Assembly: GCA_038255685.1 (NCBI GenBank)
Contig: JBBSLC010000065.1
Coordinates: 1-15,920 of the forward strand
DNA length: 15,920 nucleotides
Direction: 5' to 3'
From: CADCSY01 sp038255685
Lineage (GTDB): Bacteria; Actinomycetota; Acidimicrobiia; Acidimicrobiales; CADCSY01
Part shown: piece after piece, positions 6,866 to 13,775 of the stretch
Position numbering within the stretch: position 1 is the stretch's first letter
How the letters are laid out: each line of letters opens with the position of its first letter
The notes under the pieces: model-generated
Database searches by the model: none
What the model was told of the DNA's origin: nothing
Seen by the model: only the letters and a program-made list of their open reading frames with translations
Position numbers and translations under genes: made by a program

Positions 6866-7378
6866 ATGACGACCATGTGGAAGAAGGCGATGCTCTACCT
6901 CGGGCTCGGCCCCGACGACGAGTACGACGACTACGACGTCGACGACCGAGAGGTCGCATCGGTGGGCAGGTACACGCCGCCGGAGCCGCCCGAGCAGCCG
7001 GGTGGCGCGGTCCGGCCGCTCCCGCGCGAGCACCTGGCCCCGCCGGAGCCGCCCGTCGTCTCCGCGGTGCGCCGCACCGGGGTGGTCCGACCCCTCACCG
7101 CCGCCCCGTCGAGCTCGAAGCCCTTCGCCGTCGCACCGGCGTCGTTCAACGACGCCCAGGAGGTGGCTGACAAGTTCATGGCCAACACCCCCGTCATCAT
7201 GAACCTGGAGCGGGTCGACCGCGAGCTGTCGCGTCGCCTCGTCGACTTCGCCAGCGGCCTCTGCTACGGCATGAAGGGGCAGATGGAGAAGGTGACGACC
7301 TCGGTGTACCTGCTCACCCCGTCCAACGTCGAGGTCTCCGCCGAGGAACGTCGCAAGCTCCAGCACGGCGGTCGCTGA
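6866..7378 (+). CDS. sepF: SepF, FtsZ membrane anchor
   Basis: SepF tethers FtsZ filaments to the membrane, and in Actinobacteria lacking FtsA it is the essential early anchor. The protein has 170 residues. An N-terminal amphipathic membrane-binding helix (MTTMWKKAMLYLGL, 1-14) leads into an acidic D/Y stretch (17-29). A Pro-rich linker (38-80) follows, then the SepF core (about 86-160) with FNDAQEVADKF (94-104), VIMNLERVD (110-118), RRLVDFASGLCYG (123-135) and VYLLTP (147-152). The core should bind the FtsZ tail DDFDVPSFLK encoded upstream. ATG 6866 is supported by AAGGAGGG (6846-6853). The TGA abuts the GTG of yggT. Confidence 0.97.
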   Translation: MTTMWKKAMLYLGLGPDDEYDDYDVDDREVASVGRYTPPEPPEQPGGAVRPLPREHLAPPEPPVVSAVRRTGVVRPLTAAPSSSKPFAVAPASFNDAQEVADKFMANTPVIMNLERVDRELSRRLVDFASGLCYGMKGQMEKVTTSVYLLTPSNVEVSAEERRKLQHGGR

Positions 7379-7648
7379 GTGTTCGGCGGCAACATCCTCT
7401 GCACGATCGGCAACCTCTACCTCTTGGCCATCTTCGCCAGGATCGTCGTCAGCTGGTTCCCGGTGCAGCCCGGCAGCGCGTTCGCCTCCGTCGTGAGCTT
7501 CCTCTACACGATCACCGAGCCCGTGCTCGGGCCCCTCCGCCGAGCGATCCCTGCGCTGCGCATGGGCGGGATGGGACTCGACATGTCGCCGATCATCGTC
7601 GTGCTCGGCATGCAGCTGCTCGTCCTGCCGCTGCTCTGCAACCTGTAG
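7379..7648 (+). CDS. YggT family membrane protein
   Basis: This small integral membrane protein has 89 residues and two main hydrophobic segments: about 8-26 (LCTIGNLYLLAIFARIVVS) and about 70-88. Between them is the family hallmark ITEPVLGPLRRAIP (about 45-58), with a following GMGLDMSPII. YggT proteins commonly lie between sepF and divIVA in Gram-positive bacteria. Their role is not well established, though osmotic stress and division links have been proposed. GTG 7379 follows the sepF TGA with no gap, so it is probably translated by coupling. The short length and the position are normal for the family. Confidence 0.92.
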   Translation: MFGGNILCTIGNLYLLAIFARIVVSWFPVQPGSAFASVVSFLYTITEPVLGPLRRAIPALRMGGMGLDMSPIIVVLGMQLLVLPLLCNL

Positions 7649-7702
7649 CGCGCACGGACGGCGCCCGCAGTCGGGATCCCCGGTCGGCGATGAGCGCATC
7701 GG

Positions 7703-7708
7703 TAGGCT
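7703..7708 (+). promoter_or_regulatory. Candidate -10 box of divIVA (possible leaderless start)
   Basis: TAGGCT ends 6 nt before the divIVA ATG. No Shine-Dalgarno is visible in the 20 nt before the ATG. The combination predicts a transcript starting at or next to the start codon. No clear TTGAC -35 is seen. The assignment is inference from spacing and the missing ribosome site. Confidence 0.45.
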
Positions 7709-7714
7709 CAGCGC

Positions 7715-8683
7715 ATGGACGTGTCTCCCAAGCTCCTGCGGGAGGTCGAGTTCCGCGAGCAGTGGCGGGGCTACAACCCCGACGAGGTCGACGACTTCCT
7801 CGAGCGCCTCGCCGTCGCGCTCGGCCAGCTCCAGGACCAGCTCCGCGACGCCGTCGACCGTGCCAACCGGGCGGAGCGTCGAGTCATCGAGGGCTCGGGT
7901 GACGAGGGGGAGCTGCGCCGCACCCTGGTGCTCGCGCAGCGAACCGCTGATGCCGCCCTCGAGGAAGCCCGCCAGGAAGCTGCCGTGGTGTCCGCTGAGG
8001 CCGAGGCACACGCTGCCGACGTGCGCCGAGCAGCCGACGAGGTCGCCGCTGCGGTGGTGGGCGAGGCAGAAGGCCGAGTGGCTTCTGAGCTGGCTCCGCT
8101 GCTCGCCCAGCGGGATGCACTCGAAGGTGACGTGGAGGCGCTGCGCGGGTGGGCAGCCGAGATCCGGGCCCGGATGGTCGACGAGCTGCGCCAGCAGCTC
8201 GCGTGGCTCGAAGGCGGCGAGTCTGCGCTGCCCGAACCTCCTGATGTCCTGGCGATGGAGCTGCCGGCGCCGTCCGAGCCGCCCGAGCGGTCGGACCACG
8301 CGCTCGACGACCAGCCGGGGGGTGAGGTGCTGGTCGACGATGCACCCGACACGCGCGGGTCCGCCTTCGACGACGCAGGGTCGTGGGGCGAGCCGGTCGG
8401 TGATGACACCGGTGGCATCGCTGCGCACGACGCCGATGCGACGGGCCTGTACGACGCGCTCGCCGAAGACGACGACGGTGAGGGCGGTGCCCTCGCAGCT
8501 GCCGCCGTCGATGACCCGTTCCTCGCCGAGCTGCGGCGTGCCGTGACCGACGATGAGCCACTCGGACCGCGTGAGCGCTCGTACGACGAGCACGACGACG
8601 AGGCAGGAGAGGGCGACGCGGACGGCGAAGACCCTGACGACGATCTGTCGTCCTCGGTGTTCCGACGCCGTCGCCGACGATAG
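7715..8683 (+). CDS. DivIVA/Wag31-like polar growth and septum protein with acidic tail
   Basis: DivIVA proteins bind curved membrane at poles and septa and organise wall synthesis. The 322-residue product starts with MDVSPKLLREVEF and the DivIVA membrane-binding module ending WRGYNPDEVDDFLERLA (17-33). Ala/Glu-rich coiled-coil segments cover about 34-165, with a break at 58-66. The remainder (about 166-311) is Asp/Glu-rich and probably disordered. It ends abruptly in six arginines after SSSVF, which is not a general DivIVA feature. The ATG at 7715 has no Shine-Dalgarno but follows a TAGGCT box. Its place after sepF-yggT matches wag31/divIVA in Actinobacteria. The family is clear from the N-terminal module. 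Whether this is the main DivIVA of the cell is not shown. Confidence 0.9.
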   Translation: MDVSPKLLREVEFREQWRGYNPDEVDDFLERLAVALGQLQDQLRDAVDRANRAERRVIEGSGDEGELRRTLVLAQRTADAALEEARQEAAVVSAEAEAHAADVRRAADEVAAAVVGEAEGRVASELAPLLAQRDALEGDVEALRGWAAEIRARMVDELRQQLAWLEGGESALPEPPDVLAMELPAPSEPPERSDHALDDQPGGEVLVDDAPDTRGSAFDDAGSWGEPVGDDTGGIAAHDADATGLYDALAEDDDGEGGALAAAAVDDPFLAELRRAVTDDEPLGPRERSYDEHDDEAGEGDADGEDPDDDLSSSVFRRRRRR

Positions 8684-8689
8684 GTCGAC

Positions 8690-8712
8690 AGCCGTCGATC
8701 GTTGCGACGGCT
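8690..8712 (+). terminator. Hairpin after divIVA, probable terminator
   Basis: AGCCGTCG (8690-8697) and CGACGGCT (8705-8712) form a perfect 8-bp GC-rich stem with a 7-nt loop, starting 7 nt after the divIVA stop. No T-run follows, as is common for actinobacterial intrinsic terminators. It separates divIVA from the next gene, which has its own -10-like box. Confidence 0.5.
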
Positions 8713-8727
8713 CGCGCTGACCGAACC

Positions 8728-8733
8728 TAGGAT
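8728..8733 (+). promoter_or_regulatory. Candidate -10 box of the two-TM protein gene
   Basis: TAGGAT lies about 39 nt before GTG 8772 and would start a transcript near 8740. That leaves a short leader carrying GGAGAG (8759-8764), which is correctly spaced for GTG 8772. TTGCGA (8702-8707) is 20 nt upstream, longer than ideal for a -35, and overlaps the divIVA hairpin. Confidence 0.35.
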
Positions 8734-8771
8734 GCGCCGCGTCCTGTCGACCGTAGATGGAGAGCCCCACC

Positions 8772-9845
8772 GTGCTTGTACTGATCAGCTTCGTCTTGGT
8801 CCTCGTGGCCACCGGCCTGCTGGTGGTCGGCCTGCTGCAGGATGATGGGGCCACCCTCATCTACATCTCGATCGCATGCAGCATCGCCGCCGGCGTCATC
8901 CTCGGCGTGGCGGTGAAGGTGGCTCGGCCCAAGACGGCGGGCGCCGCACCGTCGTCCGGCGCTGCCGACCAGGAGACCGAGCTGGTTGGAGCGAGCGGTT
9001 CGACAGCAGCAGCAGCGTCCACGACGCCGCCCCCGCCGACGCAGACCTCGGCGCCGATCTCGGCCGAGCCGGTCACGGCCGTGGTGCCGGTCGTGGCTGC
9101 GCCCGCTCCTGTGGTGGAGCCGGCGCCCGAGCCGATGCTGGCCGACGACGTCTTCGAGGACGACGAGACCGAGGACGACACCTTCGAGGACGACGCCGAC
9201 TTCTTCCCGATCGCCGACTACGACGACCTGCGGGTCGGTGAGATCGTGCCGCTCCTGCCCGAGCTGTACGCCGACGAGCTCGACGTTGTCGAGGCTCGGG
9301 AGCGGGCCGGCAAGAACCGGTCGTCGATCATCACCCGCCTCCAGGCGCTGCGAGCCGGGGCTGCGACGGACGACGAGGTCGCGACCGGCGTCGGAGGCGT
9401 GACCACGTCTGAGGTCATCGAGGACGAGTGGGCCGCCGCTGACGACGAGTGGGAGGCCGCCGACACCGACGACTTCTTCATCGGTGACTACGACGACATG
9501 CGCGTGGGCGAGGTGCGCGACCTGCTGCCGACCCTGAGCGACGACGAGCTGCGTCAGGTGCGGGCTCGTGAGGTCGCCGGTTCGAGTCGCAAGATGGTGC
9601 TCGCAGCCATCGACCGCCAGCTCGACGAGCGTGCACCCGTCCCGCAGCGAGGTGCTCGCCCCAGCAAGGCCGCTCCGGCCAAGAAGGTCGCGGCAGCCAA
9701 GAAGGTCGCAGCGGCAACGCGCACCACGACAGGGACCGGACGCGGTGCGGTGTCCACCAAGAAGGCGGCCTCGGCGAAGGCGGCGACCAAGAAGGCGTCG
9801 GCCACGCGGTCACCGGCCAAGCGCACCCCGAGCCCGAAGCGCTAG
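8772..9845 (+). CDS. Unrecognised two-TM protein with duplicated helical module and Lys/Ala-rich tail
   Basis: I do not recognise a named family. From GTG 8772 the 357 residues show: two membrane helices (about 2-22 and 29-49) in a hairpin that puts both ends in the cytoplasm; a Pro/Ala/Thr-rich linker (55-122); an acidic stretch (124-143); module 1 (142-191, containing DYDDLRVGEIVPLLPEL); a second acidic linker; module 2 (232-281, containing DYDDMRVGEVRDLLPTL); and a basic Lys/Ala/Thr tail (298-357) like histone H1 or mycobacterial HupB tails. The modules resemble short helical repeats I recall from other actinobacterial proteins. Start choice: GGAGAG (8759-8764) is spaced for GTG 8772, while ATG 8757, five codons earlier, lacks a ribosome site. 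A role tethering DNA or RNA to the membrane is a guess. The gene converges on ileS. Confidence 0.85.
   Translation: MLVLISFVLVLVATGLLVVGLLQDDGATLIYISIACSIAAGVILGVAVKVARPKTAGAAPSSGAADQETELVGASGSTAAAASTTPPPPTQTSAPISAEPVTAVVPVVAAPAPVVEPAPEPMLADDVFEDDETEDDTFEDDADFFPIADYDDLRVGEIVPLLPELYADELDVVEARERAGKNRSSIITRLQALRAGAATDDEVATGVGGVTTSEVIEDEWAAADDEWEAADTDDFFIGDYDDMRVGEVRDLLPTLSDDELRQVRAREVAGSSRKMVLAAIDRQLDERAPVPQRGARPSKAAPAKKVAAAKKVAAATRTTTGTGRGAVSTKKAASAKAATKKASATRSPAKRTPSPKR
9195..9614 (+). repeat. Internal duplication: two copies of a 50-codon helical module
   Basis: Copies lie at 9195-9344 and 9465-9614, 270 bp apart. They share the pattern DFF-I-DYDD-RVGE-LLP-L-DEL-V-ARE-AG-(S/N)R, about half identical at the protein level. 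They are separated by an acidic, Thr/Val-containing linker. The similarity is mainly visible in protein rather than DNA, so the duplication is old or under selection. Confidence 0.8.
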
Positions 9846-12800
9846 CTCGCCTCGATCGACGGGCGCTCGGCGCGCCCTGCTCCGGTGCGGGTCAGGCGCA
9901 CCGAGATGGGTTCGCCATCGAGCTCGAGTGAGGTCGAACCGGCGGCTGCGTCGTCGCCGACAGCGAGGCTGGTCGCCAGCACCTCGCCGGCGATCCAGCC
10001 GCCGTGCACCTCCACGGCGCTGGTGACCAGGCCAGGACCGCTCACCTCGACCTCGACCCGGTCGGCGATGGCGAGGCCCTGCTCCTTGCGCAGGTCGTTC
10101 AGGAGGCGCACGAGCTCGCGCGCCGTGCCCTCGACCCGGAGGTCGTGGTCGAGCTCGAGGTCGAGCGCCACCGCTGCGGGCCCGTCCTGGGCGAGGGCGA
10201 GATCCCCGTGGGCCGTGGCCCGCACCTCGACCTCCGCTGACGTGAGGATGACGCCGGCGACCTCGACCTCGCCGGTGTCCTCGAGGGCGCGCTGCAACGC
10301 CGACCCGTCCGCGGCTGCGAGGGCCGCCTTGACGTCGTTGACCTTCGAACCGAGGCGAGGGCCGAGGGCACGGAAGTTCGGGACCACCGTCCAGCTCACG
10401 AGGCTGCCGAGCGTGTCGACGTCCTCGAGCACCTTGACGTTGAGCTCGTCGGCGATCTCGGCCCGCACCTCCTCGGAGAGGGTCGCGCCAGGGTGGAGGA
10501 GGAGCGCTCGGCGCAGGGGCTGGCGGGTGCGGACCTTGGCGTCGGTCCGCGCCGCACGACCGAGGGCGACGAGGGCTCGAGCGGCGGCCATCTCCTCGCC
10601 GAGGCGCTCGTCGCCGTCGGGGGCGGGCGTGGGCCAGTCGGCTGCGTGCACCGACAGCTCGCCGGTGAGGGAGCGCCACAGCTCGTCGGCCAGGAACGGC
10701 GTGAACGGTGCGAGGAGCTGTGCGGTGCGCACGAGGCAGTGGTGGAGCGTGGCATGGGCGAGGGGGTCAGACGCCTTCCAGAACCGGGGGCGGCTCCGGC
10801 GGACGTACCAGTTGGACAGGTCGTCGACGAGGGTGGCGATCCGCTGGGCTGCGGTGAGGGCGTCGAAGCCCTCGAGGGCATCGGTGACCACCCTCGTCGC
10901 GTCGTCGACCTCACGGAGGATCCAACGGTCGAGCACGTGGCTGGCGTCTGGCGCTGGCGACGTCGGCGTCCACGCTGGTGGAGGGGACCACCCGTCGAGG
11001 TCGGCGTAGGTGGAGAAGAACGAGAAGACGTTCCAGAGCGTCAGCAGGGTCTGGCGCGTGGACTCTCGGATGCCGTCCTCGAAGACGCGCCGCGCCGACC
11101 AGGGCTGACCGGCGGAGAAGAAGTACCACCGCAGCGCGTCGGCGCCCTGTGTGTCGAAGACGTGCCACGGGTCGATGATGTTGCCCTTGGACTTCGACAT
11201 CTTCTGACCGTCGGCATCGACGATGAAGCCGAGGCACACCACGTTGCGGTAGGGGGTGGTGTCGAAGACGAGGGCGTTGACGGCGAGCAACGAGTAGAAC
11301 CACCCGCGCGTCTGGTCGATCGCCTCGCAGATGAAGTCGGCAGGGAACGACGACTCGAACGTGGCGTCGTCGGCGAACGGGAAGTGGTGCTGCGCCGAGG
11401 GCATGGATCCCGAGTCGAACCACGCATCGAGCACCGGGGCGAGCCGGCGCGCCTCGGCGTCGCAGCCGTCGTGGTGGCACGGGAAGGTGATCTCGTCGAC
11501 GTGGGGTCGGTGCAGGTCGAGCCCCGACAGATCCCGCCCCGCCCGCTCGGCCAGCTCGGCCACCGATCCGATGCACGTGTCGTGGCCACCTTCGCATCGC
11601 CACATCGGGAGGGGGGTCCCCCAGTAGCGGTCGCGAGACAGCGCCCAGTCGACGTTGTGCTCGAGCCACTTGCCGAAGCGGCCGTCCTTGATGTGGTCCG
11701 GGTGCCAGCCGATCGTGGCGTTCTCGGCCATGAGCTCGTCCCGGCGCTGCGACGTGCGGGCGAACCACGAGGTCTTCGCCCAGTAGATGAGGGGCGTGGA
11801 GCACCGCCAGCAGTGCGGGTAGCTGTGGAGGTAGGGCTCGGCCCGCACCAGCAGGCCTGCAGCGTCGAGGTCGGCGATGATCGCGTCGTCGGCAGCCTTC
11901 ACGCCGAGGCCGGCGTAGGGGCCCGCCGCCTCTGTGAAGGTGCCGTCGGCAGCGACGGGGTTGAGCACGGGGAGCCCTTCGGCTCGACCGATCGCGGCGT
12001 CCTCCTCGCCGAACGCGGGGGCGAGGTGGACGATGCCCGAGCCGTCGTCGGTGCTGACGTAGTCGGCGGCCACGACCCGCTCGGCAGCGTCGGCCTCGCC
12101 CGGCTTGTAGGCAACGGTCGTGAACGGCCGGTCGTAGCGCGCACCGACGAGGTCGCGCCCCACGCCCCGCCACACGATCTCGCCGGCCGGAGGGCCTCCC
12201 TCTGCGCCGGGGAACAGCCGTGGCGCTGCGGCCTCGGCAAGCACGACGTCGCCGCTGCCGTCCGCGGGCCGGAGGCGCACGTAGGCGATCTCGGGGCCGA
12301 CGGCTGCAGCCACGTTCGAGACGAGCGTCCAGGGGGTGGTGGTCCACACCACGAGGTCGGCGCCGGCCCCGCCTGGGACCGAACCGTCCCGGAGCGGGAA
12401 CCTGACGTAGGCACTGGGGTCGGTGACGTCTCGGTAGACCCCGGGCTGTCCCATCTCGTGGCTCGAGAGGGTGGTGCCGCACCGGGGGCAGTAGGGCGAG
12501 ACCCGGTGACCCTCGTAGAGGAGCCCCTTGTCCCACAGCTGGCGCACCAGCCACCACACCGACTCGATGTAGGTGTCGTCGAGGGTCCAGTAGGCGTCCT
12601 CGGTGTCGATCCACACCCCTGCCCGCTCGGTGAGCGAGGTGAAGTCGCTGACGTAGCGCTGCACCGACGCACGGCAGCGCTCGTTGAACGCAGCGACGCC
12701 GTAGGCCTCGATGTCGGCCTTGGAGCGGAGCCCGAGCTCCTTCTCCACCTCCACCTCGACGGGGAGCCCGTGGCAGTCCCAGCCACCCTTCCGGGGCACG

Positions 12801-13033
12801 TTGCGCCCCCGCATCGTCTGGAAGCGCGGGTAGAGGTCCTTGAAGACCCGGGCCCACACGTGGTGGACCCCGGGGCGACCGTTCGCCGTGGGCGGTCCCT
12901 CGTAGAAGATCCACGGCTCGCCGTCCTTGCGGCTGCGTCGGACCTCGCCGATCACGTCCTCCTCGGCCCAGCGGGCGAGCACGCGCGCCTCGAGCGAGAC
13001 GAGGTCGAAGGGCTCCACGGGGCCGAAGGGCAT
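9842..13033 (-). CDS. ileS: Isoleucyl-tRNA synthetase, type 2-like
   Basis: It charges tRNA-Ile with isoleucine in the cytoplasm. It has 1063 residues from the ATG at 13033 (MPFGPVEPFDLVSLE). The class I core starts at WIFYEGPPTANGRPGVHHV (41-59): the signature normally written HxGH is GVHH here (55-58). Next come GWDCHGLPVEVEVEKELG (84-101), a Cys pair in YCPRCG, the editing-domain motif TTTPWTL, RYWGTPLPMW, DAWFDSGSMP and the KMSKS loop (611-615). A tRNA-binding helical domain and C-terminal domain complete it. The frame stays open upstream to about 13456, but that stretch is antisense to the Lys/Ala tail of the opposite gene and is not part of the protein. No Shine-Dalgarno is seen; a TACGCT box ends 6 nt before the ATG. 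The TAG stop shares CTAG with the convergent gene. Confidence 0.97.
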   Translation of the reverse strand: MPFGPVEPFDLVSLEARVLARWAEEDVIGEVRRSRKDGEPWIFYEGPPTANGRPGVHHVWARVFKDLYPRFQTMRGRNVPRKGGWDCHGLPVEVEVEKELGLRSKADIEAYGVAAFNERCRASVQRYVSDFTSLTERAGVWIDTEDAYWTLDDTYIESVWWLVRQLWDKGLLYEGHRVSPYCPRCGTTLSSHEMGQPGVYRDVTDPSAYVRFPLRDGSVPGGAGADLVVWTTTPWTLVSNVAAAVGPEIAYVRLRPADGSGDVVLAEAAAPRLFPGAEGGPPAGEIVWRGVGRDLVGARYDRPFTTVAYKPGEADAAERVVAADYVSTDDGSGIVHLAPAFGEEDAAIGRAEGLPVLNPVAADGTFTEAAGPYAGLGVKAADDAIIADLDAAGLLVRAEPYLHSYPHCWRCSTPLIYWAKTSWFARTSQRRDELMAENATIGWHPDHIKDGRFGKWLEHNVDWALSRDRYWGTPLPMWRCEGGHDTCIGSVAELAERAGRDLSGLDLHRPHVDEITFPCHHDGCDAEARRLAPVLDAWFDSGSMPSAQHHFPFADDATFESSFPADFICEAIDQTRGWFYSLLAVNALVFDTTPYRNVVCLGFIVDADGQKMSKSKGNIIDPWHVFDTQGADALRWYFFSAGQPWSARRVFEDGIRESTRQTLLTLWNVFSFFSTYADLDGWSPPPAWTPTSPAPDASHVLDRWILREVDDATRVVTDALEGFDALTAAQRIATLVDDLSNWYVRRSRPRFWKASDPLAHATLHHCLVRTAQLLAPFTPFLADELWRSLTGELSVHAADWPTPAPDGDERLGEEMAAARALVALGRAARTDAKVRTRQPLRRALLLHPGATLSEEVRAEIADELNVKVLEDVDTLGSLVSWTVVPNFRALGPRLGSKVNDVKAALAAADGSALQRALEDTGEVEVAGVILTSAEVEVRATAHGDLALAQDGPAAVALDLELDHDLRVEGTARELVRLLNDLRKEQGLAIADRVEVEVSGPGLVTSAVEVHGGWIAGEVLATSLAVGDDAAAGSTSLELDGEPISVRLTRTGAGRAERPSIEAS
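9861..9877. terminator. Weak hairpin at the convergent junction
   Basis: GGGCGC (9861-9866) and GCGCCC (9872-9877) form a 6-bp stem with a 5-nt loop, inside the last codons of ileS and 15 nt past the stop of the plus-strand gene. It could help end plus-strand transcripts. No T-run is present, and short GC stems are common at this base composition. Confidence 0.2.
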
Positions 13034-13039
13034 CGCCAC

Positions 13040-13045
13040 AGCGTA
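13040..13045 (-). promoter_or_regulatory. Candidate -10 box of ileS (possible leaderless start)
   Basis: Read on the minus strand, TACGCT is followed by 6 nt and then the ileS ATG. No Shine-Dalgarno or T-box leader precedes the gene: the divergent promoter region to traR is only about 118 bp, too short for a typical T-box riboswitch. No clear -35 is seen. Confidence 0.35.
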
Positions 13046-13112
13046 TTGGCCTGCGGGGACCGCTCTGGAGGTGGTTCCGGCGTCGACGTCGTGGGGCGGC
13101 CGGTCGAGGTGG

Positions 13113-13118
13113 TATCGT
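13113..13118 (+). promoter_or_regulatory. Candidate -10 box of the DksA/TraR-like gene
   Basis: TATCGT fits TANNNT and would start a transcript near 13125, about 27 nt before ATG 13152. GAAGGG (13139-13144 region) then serves as ribosome site. No -35 match is obvious. It is divergent from the ileS box 70 bp away. Confidence 0.35.
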
Positions 13119-13151
13119 CCGGCGCCATTTTCTCCGATGAAGGGCCGCGCC

Positions 13152-13763
13152 ATGCCCAGAGCGACCAAGTCGAGCGACGCAACCATCCCGGCCAAGAAAG
13201 CGATCCCGGCAAAGAAGGCTGCAGAGGAGGCCGCGCCCGCCAAGGCGGCCGCCCCCGCGGCGTCGAAGGCCGCCGCATCGAAGGCCCCGGCCAAGAAGGC
13301 TGCTCCTGCGAAGGCACCGGCAGCGAAGGCGGCTCCAGCGAAGGCACCCGCAGCGAAGAAGGCTGCGCCGGCGAAGAAGGCCGTCGTCCCCGGTGGCGAC
13401 AAGTTCCTGGAGGCGCAGCGTGTGCTCCTCCTCGAGGAGCGTGATGCCCACACCAAGCAGGCCGCGGGCCTGCGGGCCGAGGCCGAGCAGCTGGCCGAGG
13501 AGCGCGATCCCGGTGACGTCCAGTTCGACGAGGAGTCGGGTCAGGGCGACACGATGAACGTCGAGCGCGAGCGAGACCTCGCGCTGTCGGCACAGGCCCT
13601 CCAGCAGGTCCAGGAGATCGACGTCGCCTTGGCGAAGATCGACAAGGGCACCTACGGGCTGTGCGAGCGCTGCGGCAACCCGATCCCGAAGGAGCGCCTG
13701 CAGGCGCTGCCGTGGGCTGCGCTCGACGTGAGCTGCAAGAGCATGGGCTTCGCCCGTCGGTAG
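13152..13763 (+). CDS. DksA/TraR-type zinc-finger protein with H1-like N-terminal tail
   Basis: DksA/TraR family proteins enter the RNA polymerase secondary channel and tune promoters, often with ppGpp. The 203-residue product has an Ala/Lys/Pro-rich tail (about 13-79, repeated APAKKA/APAKAPA units), a coiled-coil region (about 84-165, containing DEESGQGDTMNVERERDLAL) and a C-terminal zinc-finger domain, YGLCERCGNPIPKERL onward. DksA uses C-x2-C-x17-C-x2-C. Here Cys171, Cys174 and Cys195 are present, but position 192 is Asp (GAC). ATG 13152 is preferred because AAGGG lies upstream; ATG 13137 in the same frame would add five residues. Its place before lspA-rluD matches, as I recall, the traR/dksA gene next to ileS in Streptomyces. 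The polymerase role is by family. Confidence 0.9.
   Translation: MPRATKSSDATIPAKKAIPAKKAAEEAAPAKAAAPAASKAAASKAPAKKAAPAKAPAAKAAPAKAPAAKKAAPAKKAVVPGGDKFLEAQRVLLLEERDAHTKQAAGLRAEAEQLAEERDPGDVQFDEESGQGDTMNVERERDLALSAQALQQVQEIDVALAKIDKGTYGLCERCGNPIPKERLQALPWAALDVSCKSMGFARR
13188..13388 (+). repeat. Low-complexity Lys/Ala/Pro codon repeat
   Basis: This stretch has degenerate tandem units of about 12-24 nt built from GCG-AAG-GCT-style codons and encodes the AK-rich tail of the DksA/TraR-like protein. Units vary in third positions, which suggests selection on the amino acids rather than recent slippage alone. The number of units probably varies between strains. Confidence 0.7.
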
Positions 13764-13775
13764 CACCGGCGCCCG

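Noticed and set aside
13034..13151. T-box riboswitch controlling ileS
   Set aside because: The gap is only 118 bp, with no recognisable T-box sequence or specifier stem, and the -10 box sits next to the ATG.
13188..13388. Repeat array that might be CRISPR-like or a satellite
   Set aside because: Units are short, degenerate, in frame and coding (Ala/Lys/Pro). There are no fixed-length spacers.
9658..13388. The two Lys/Ala-rich regions flanking ileS as inverted repeats that flipped ileS
   Set aside because: Both lie in the same orientation on the plus strand. Direct repeats would favour deletion, not inversion, and the DNA similarity is low-complexity.
10493..13444. 983-codon open frame on the plus strand opposite ileS
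   Set aside because: It is antisense to a complete IleRS with all class I motifs. Its product is a Gly/Val/Arg-rich composition with no recognisable domain, typical of the mirror frame in GC-rich genes.
13034..13456. Upstream extension of the ileS frame, Ala/Phe/Gly-rich and resembling membrane segments
   Set aside because: It is the antisense of the Lys/Ala codon repeat of the DksA/TraR-like gene. IleRS homology begins at MPFGPVEPFD.
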